A DNA stretch of 64,000 nt from Jaltomata sinuosa (lineage: Eukaryota; Streptophyta; Magnoliopsida; Solanales; Solanaceae). The stretch is from assembly GCA_003996215.1 (NCBI GenBank), contig QJPP01001782.1:1-64000 (forward strand), in the 5' to 3' direction. Positions 57,948-64,000 of the stretch are shown in pieces; the first letter of the stretch is position 1; the number at the start of each line of letters is the position of its first letter. The notes below the pieces were generated by a model. The model was not told the origin of the DNA. It did no database searches and saw only the letters and a program-made list of their open reading frames with translations. The translations under genes and the position numbers were made by a program.

Positions 57948-60900
57948 TTCAGATACAACTTCGATTGAATCCAATAACTTTTGTTTATTTGGTGTATTTT
58001 TATTAAGAAATTTATTAAATACGAATAAATATTAAATTAAGAACTTAGTTATGATCACTTAAAATCGTCATTCTAAAATTCAAAATCGATAAAATCAAAA
58101 TTCATATTATGCCTCAATATAACTAGAAGAACATTTATAATGCGTCATAAAGTCAATATTTTCTTAACGTCAACTATATGTTTTTCCCATAATACTTAAC
58201 ACGGTATCCGAAGAGCAAAAATGGAAGAAAATGAAAAAGTACTTTAATAAAAAATATAAATCACATTTAAGGTTTTCCACTTTAAGTGATATGTTAGACC
58301 TTTTCAGAACCAGATTGCTTAGAGCATTTATTATTGAGGAAATAAATTTAATTTTATGCTAGTCCAAATGATCAAATAAGGATGTACTTTTACGACGTAG
58401 ATAAGTAAATAATTTGAAATCCCTCAAAAACAGGATAAAATTTTCATTATATTAGTGTGCTTAGAGAAGTAACTAATTTCTCGACGCGTGTGTTACACGT
58501 GTATGCATAATCACGTAGTACATATTTTTGTAATAATCTTTATATTATTAAAATGAAATTATGAGTAAATCACTCTACATGAAAATATAAAGTACAAGTT
58601 ACCATGACTGAATGTGCATCCTAAACGATGACATGTTTATCGAGATCATGATAATTAAATATAGTTTGAGTTTTTGAACACGAACAATCAAAGTTTAATT
58701 TAGGAATTTGTGAGTTTCTTTTTTATTTTGATTCTATGAAGTACAAACATGTAATTAAGTGTAACCTTACCTAATACGTCATATATATATATATATACAA
58801 GAATAGTAAAACGACATCATTTAGGTTATCTAATCAAAAGTAGTTAATAAGCATCAAAGGGTAGAAAACACTTGCAAGATGTTGAAATGGATAATAATCA
58901 ATTAGTGTGCGCCTAATGAGAAACATTTTTCTATACATGACTAAGTTCTCCTTAGAATTATTTACAAAATTTAAAAGTACATTACGTTTAGAAAAAATTG
59001 AGGAAGAATTACGAAATAAAATAGAGAGATAATTCAATTTTATGTTTTAGGAAGAACATTTCAAAGGTTACAAAAGATATTAAGGCTTATAAGCACTTTT
59101 GGTGTTTGTCAAATATTATTACAAAATGAAGGATCAAAACATAGTTACATTATCATTGATAATTCAAATATTATTTGGAGCATACAAAGCATGAAAAATC
59201 ATTGACATTTTAATAATGTGAGCAAAACTGAAAAAGTACCAAGCAATGTTCTTATTTGCACCCTTAAGTATCTTTGGTAAAAAAATTAGCAATTAAAATT
59301 GTGCAACCACTATATTCTAACTAAATTGATCAGAAGTATTTGGTTTTATATATGTATCCACTAATATATAAAAATTATTTAATAAAAATTATAATAATAC
59401 ATGCAGGCTATTTGACAATCTTCTAATAAATCTTTACTTGCCGCATCAAAAATTAATGCTTCACTTCATCTAAGAGTATCTTGTTTAGCTCTTGTACTAT
59501 AATTCATTCACGGTGAATTTTTATATTTTCATAACTTTTTTAATTAATTTTACTTGCAGAGATATTTAAATTTAATAAGTATCAAAAAATATTACTTAAT
59601 TACAAATCAAAAATTGATAAAAAATAAGTGTTATCCAGCAAGAGAAGAGTTGTTGAATGCTTATACCGATATCGAATCAATAATATGACACCCAAAAATT
59701 AACTACAAATATGTCAACTAAGCTAACTTATCCATTATAAAGAGGAAAATGTAAAGAAACATACAAAAAATTATTTGCAAACTATTTTCTCAGTATTTGT
59801 CAAAATTACTTAATCAAATATCATTAATAAAATCTTGACACTTTAATATCTTTTCTTGTTTGGTTATTAGCTCTAACAAAGCTTTTATCGAATATATTCT
59901 TTTCAACTTTTTCAAATTCTCATATATTGTGAAATCCTACTACTACTATTAGATACTCTTAAATATTTCTCTATTTATACTGAATTGCTAAATAATTATT
60001 GGCGTGCCTACAATTCTTAACGTAAATCTTTGCTCTATACGATTTTTTTCTTTAACATGCTAATTAAATATTTCTAGATAAATATTTATTATTTTTAAAT
60101 ATTTCTGTTGAGTTCTTACACTTACTTATCATATGCTTGTTTTTATCATTCACAACTCCGAATATATATCAATGTCAAAAGTGAATTGAATTCAAATTTC
60201 AATAATCTAAAAAGGCTCTAATTGATTCATCCGATTAAGGATGAGATTTTTTTTAAAAAAATCTATGATAAACAAAAATAAATAATAAATTGAAATATAA
60301 GTTGTGAGAAGGAGGGTATGAGGGGGAATAAATTGATACTTAATTAAATAAAAAATAAATATTTGAACAAAATATCTTGACTTCTAAAAAACTTAGCCAA
60401 AAAAGCTATTAACCTGTAAAAATGAGAAAGCAGTGAAAATTAATATATAAATAATTATCATAAATATAAATATTTAAATTGCTTACTTTGATCTTAAATT
60501 CAACAATGAAAATTAATAATAAAAGCTCATATATAAAATTCAAAGGAATTGCAAATATCACTTAGAACCACCAGTACATCAGCTCCAACATTTCTCATTA
60601 CAACAAGAATAATATCCATTATTGTGCCCCTCCTATATATTCTCACTATTTAACAATTCTATCCATCAATTTTTCTAAAAAAAAAAAGGGAAATCAACAC
60701 AACATTTTTTGGGTGCATTGGTGAATATAAAAAAAAATATCATGAATTTTTTTATTAATATTTTTTATTCACAGGACTTTATGCTTAGAAAGTATACAAC
60801 TTTTATTCTTGTAATAATCAAAGACAAGAATAATAACTATTGAAACTATAATAAAATCACTCAGTTTGATTTCATAACATTTGTTCTTTGATTTAACTAT

Positions 60901-61729
60901 AATCACAGATTATAGAAATCTTGCATAAAACAAGAAAAAAATCACTTATTTTTCTTTAAGATCAAGTTTTTTTAACCCTTTCACCTTTAATAGCTTGAGG
61001 TATGAAATTTCTATTTGATACTTGTCAAATTTTTTCTTTGCCACTAGATTTCAATAGCTTTCAGCTTTCGTTGCCCAATTACCAAATTGCATAATTTTAG
61101 TAATTTTTTCACAAATAAAAATTATTAAAATAAATGAATTTTTCCATAAATCATGGAACAATATTATGACAAAGTACGATAAAAATTGAAATCAGAATGT
61201 ATATCACTTACATTTGTGATTTTTAAAATCAGATATAAAAGAAAGGCATTAAATATAAATTTATTTGTTATTATTTTCAATTTTTATAACGTTATTTCAT
61301 AGATCTTGTGCCTAAAAATACCACGAAGAGTTTATTTTTCACGTTGAAAAATGAGGAAAGTTGATTATGTAAAGTGAAATTTCTTTCATGATTTACAAAA
61401 TAGCAATAAATATAAAATTCATCAAAATAAAAAAAATCAAGTATCAATAAATAACTAAAAAAGTTTAAAAGGTTAAAATTATTATACTTACATCAAGAAA
61501 AAGTTTTTTAATTTAGGGACAGTTCTTGACCAAGAAAAGAATATCTTAAAGATTGATGAAGCTCAATCCACGTCTCACCAGCTGAAGTTCCTTTAAATTC
61601 AAAAAATGATACTCCATATTTTCATATTCAAAATTCACATATTTTGAAGAGAGACCCTAAATAAAAATTAAAAAAATATTTATATCATCAATGTATATAA
61701 ATTAAATAATAAAAAAAAGAGATATTTTA
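57948..61729. other. AT-rich intergenic DNA, no gene recognised
   Basis: Very AT-rich. A (TA)n microsatellite lies at 58781-58797. ACGCGTGTGTTACACGTGT near 58482 is a near-palindrome containing a G-box-like CACGTG core. The only longer frame (58834-59037, minus) has no recognisable domain. One copy of a diverged direct repeat is at 58096-58480. Confidence 0.6.
58096..58480 (+). repeat. Direct repeat, left copy
   Basis: It shares with 63405-63745, in the same order, TAGAAGAACATTTATAA, CATAATACT.AACA, GAGCATTTATTATTGAG, AA.GATCAAAT.AGGA, CGACGTAGATAAGTAAATAA and a CATTATATTA.TGTGCTTAG-like end. The copies are diverged, with an extra ~60 bases in this one. Confidence 0.75.
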
Positions 61730-62695
61730 TTATTTTATCTGAAGAAGAGTATGATTAGATGAAAGAGACTGAATATTTTTCAAGACTTTCACCAAACCAT
61801 TTCTTTCAATGATATGTTGAAGTCTCTCTATTGCATGAAAATTCAATGTCACATCTTTTAATTTTATTAGATATACAAACTTGATTTTATTAAGCTCACC
61901 ACTATAATAAAATGTGGTAATACTTGAATTATTAATAGTGATTAAAATCATATCACTACATCTCTTAATCAATAACGTTTAAAACTTATTTAAACGTTTA
62001 ATTGGAAGTTCACCAATAAAAGAACAAGCCTCTAAAGCTAGAGATTCAAGAATCACACAACATGAAAATATTTTTTTAATAAAATAAGGTACGAAGCGAA
62101 CCTTAGTTAGATTAAGAGATTTTAAGAATTGTAAACCTTTAATTTTTGATGATAGATATAACTCACAATAAATTAATTTTAGAACACAAAGAGTTTCAAC
62201 GTCGATGAACTCGACATGTAGGCAGTGAAAAGATTCATTATTAAATTCAGTTGTATGTAGCTCAAGCTCTTCTAGACTCTTTGATGCAACATATCTAATA
62301 CGCGCTATAAAAAATGCGAGTACTTTGTTGGCTCATGAATATAAAGCTGAAAATTATGATTTTTTTCACGTAAATGATTACTAAAGATATTATTAATAAT
62401 TGTGATCTCTTCTCTACCTTTTCGGAAACAATTTAGCCTAAAAGCTCTATTAAATTAAAGATTACGAATATATAACTCTGAATTTAAATATGATTTAGCA
62501 ACTAGATAAGAAGAAATAACATGTTTGATAGGTAAGAAAGTGAAAATTCTATGAACAACTTCATTAGAAAGATAAACAGTAGAATAATTATTATTGGACT
62601 CATCATCATTATTTTTTTTCCACAAAATTTCTTCTAAATCTTTTTGTACCAGATAATACTAAAACTCCCTTTATTTTAGATCTTGAAGCTTCCAT
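61730..62695 (-). pseudogene. F-box/LRR-type protein pseudogene
   Basis: From an ATG at 62695 the minus strand reads MEASRSKIKGVLVLSGTKRF, then frameshifts in an A-run near 62625. The F-box follows in the next frame (TVYLSNEVVHRIFTFLPIKH, about 62580-62520), with an in-frame stop near 62460. Leucine-rich stretches come in shifting frames: KSLEELELHTTEF (near 62280), DVETLCVLKLIYCELYL (near 62190), LQFLKSLNLTKVRF (near 62115) and ILESLALEACSFIGELPIK (near 62030). A stop precedes a last open stretch, 61972-61730 (SITTFYYSGELNKIKFVYLIKLKDVTLNF). Intact relatives are substrate adaptors of SCF ubiquitin ligases. At ~320 codons it is near full length for a short F-box/LRR protein. At least four lesions make it non-functional. 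The overall reading is mine; no homology search was done. Confidence 0.7.
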
Positions 62696-62805
62696 TACTG
62701 TTTTTTTCTAAATTAAAAGAGATTTATTTTAAGACAAGATGTAAATATATAAATAAGGAGAAAATACTAAACCAAGATATGAGAAGACAACGCGAGAAAC
62801 CTATG

Positions 62806-62814
62806 TATTTATAG
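62806..62814 (-). promoter_or_regulatory. TATA box upstream of the F-box pseudogene
   Basis: The minus strand reads CTATAAATA, about 110 bases before the ATG at 62695, a normal distance for a plant promoter. Confidence 0.55.
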
Positions 62815-62829
62815 TATAAGAATTGTGGA

Positions 62830-63404
62830 GGTATTTAAGAGATTTTAAATACAATCAACAAGTTATTTTAATTTATTTTTTATTTGTATAAAGCAAAAAA
62901 AAAATAGTCAAATTTCATAATAATTTATAGTTATAGATTATGAAAATTATGGCGTTTTTCTTGAATTCGGAACCAAAAATTATATTCTATAATTAAATAC
63001 AAAATTTGAGAATAATATAAGAGGCAAATAAAATTTAATAAAAGTTATTTGTTGTTATTAATTCAAAGTTCAAGTTCGAAATTTGAATTAACATGAAGTA
63101 TCTGAGTTTCATAATTCATTCAAAATTAATTAATAAAAAAATTTACAATATAAAATTCACGTGACTGGTAAATGAAGTAAAACAAGATAAATTTTTCATA
63201 TGAATGTTGATCATATAAGACAAAATAATGTTGACATAAGATTTCACATATGGTATATAAAATATATATTAGGAGCAACTAGGTTAAATATATGTAAGTT
63301 AAAATGCTCGTAAGGTAGGCAATCACAAAGTAATTTTATTTGTATAAATAATCTCTAAAATTATTTTGTTTATCGATCTCCTATAGAATTTAATTGATCT
63401 CTAG
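62830..63404. other. AT-rich upstream DNA of the F-box pseudogene
   Basis: No gene, RNA or transposon end recognised. Confidence 0.55.
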
Positions 63405-63745
63405 CTTGCAATTAAGGTCATATAATTAGAAGAACATTTATAACAGGTCATAAAATCGATCTTTCCATTATATTAACTAGTTTCTGATCTTCTCATAATA
63501 CTCAACATGTTGCAATTACTTGAGCATTTATTATTGAGTTTTTTCAAGTTTATAATTTTAAATAACATCTTGACCCCAAAAGCAGAGTAATAACTTGAGT
63601 ATTTATCATTGAAAAAATATATTTCATATGAATTCAAATCATCAAATTAGGAGAATTTTTTTACAACGTAGTAGAAGTAAATAATTTGGATAATCAGTCA
63701 AAAATAGGACACATTTTTCATTATGTTGATCATGTTTGCTTAGTG
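63405..63745 (+). repeat. Direct repeat, right copy
   Basis: Partner of 58096-58480 in the same orientation. It lies 5' of the F-box pseudogene on that gene's strand. The two copies bracket about 5 kb. Confidence 0.75.
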
Positions 63746-63750
63746 AAGTA

Positions 63751-63909
63751 CTTCTTCCGTTTCATTTTGATTGTCACTTTAACTTAAAGAAATTATTCCA
63801 AGATAATTATTATCACTTTAAAATTTCATGATTAAATCTAACTATATGTTTATTATTAAAAGTTAATTCTTCTTAATGAGCATAAAAAGAGCTAAAGCGA
63901 TGGAGAAAG
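63751..63909. mobile_element. Stowaway-like MITE
   Basis: CTTCTTCCGTTTCATTTT at the left is roughly mirrored by AAAGAGCTAAAGCGATGGAGAAAG at the right (inverted repeat with mismatches). Both ends are flanked by TA (63749-63750 and 63910-63911), the Tc1/mariner target. The length of 159 bp is in the usual range. The left end resembles the common CTCCCTCCGTTTCA terminus. Confidence 0.65.
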
Positions 63910-64000
63910 TAATAGTGTATAAAAATAGGGGAAAGAAAAAAAAATCTGATTGTGATGCAGAAAAATTCAAGATTAAAAGCTAATTCATTAATGTCCTTTT

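Noticed and set aside
1..64000. tRNA or rRNA genes
   Set aside because: No cloverleaf or rRNA core sequence was noticed; the tRNA-like words are retrotransposon primer-binding sites.

Overview
The window is eukaryotic, from a flowering plant, and almost certainly a eudicot. It holds no intact gene. About 53 kb of it (roughly 4.9-57.9 kb) is a pile of nested LTR retrotransposons. Both sides are very AT-rich single-copy-looking DNA with DNA transposons, a Helitron-like element and one broken F-box gene. The Ty3 chromovirus and Athila coding style, the tRNA-Met and tRNA-Asp primer sites and the F-box/LRR style suggest Solanaceae. That placement is inference from family resemblance; no search was run.

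Layout: (1) 1-620, one end of a hAT-like DNA transposon. (2) About 1.19-2.29 kb, a Helitron-like element made largely of eight diverged copies of a ~135-bp unit, ending in a hairpin plus CTAG. (3) 2764-4934, the 5' LTR and broken gag-protease of a Ty1/copia element on the + strand, cut inside its pre-integrase domain by (4) Ty3 element A (+), with LTR 4935-7135 and gag to RT up to ~10.24 kb. (5) Element B (-), an LTR end and integrase, 10.24-11.55 kb. (6) Element C (-), a 3' LTR at 11547-13301 and a nearly complete gag-pol to 17771, cut by (7) element D (+), with a 3.8-kb 5' LTR, decayed interior and truncated second LTR, 17772-25428. (8) An unassigned block, then the leader, primer site and LTR of element E (-), ending at 30889. 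(9) The LTR of element F (-), in three pieces (30890-31939, 46052-46281, 56045-57665), because it was split by (10) a complete Athila-type element G (+, 31940-46046, perfect 5-bp duplication AACAA) and (11) Ty3 element H (-, 46282-56044). (12) A small LTR-end fragment, then AT-rich DNA with an F-box pseudogene (61730-62695, -), a flanking direct repeat and a Stowaway-like MITE.

All coding regions carry stops and frameshifts, so the window is a transposon graveyard and not a working gene set. The non-coding parts are the most interesting. All seven Ty3-type elements (A, C, D, E, F, G and H) that show a usable LTR carry a cluster of short CpG-containing palindromes in the 5' part of the LTR, upstream of the core promoter; the motif differs between families but is shared by the unrelated Athila G and chromovirus H. 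LTRs C, E and F also carry an exactly 39-bp-spaced array of 16-bp hairpins. The Athila element has a conserved hairpin after each of its two coding blocks, with a compensatory base change in the stem. One LTR of H holds a 672-bp insertion that looks organellar.
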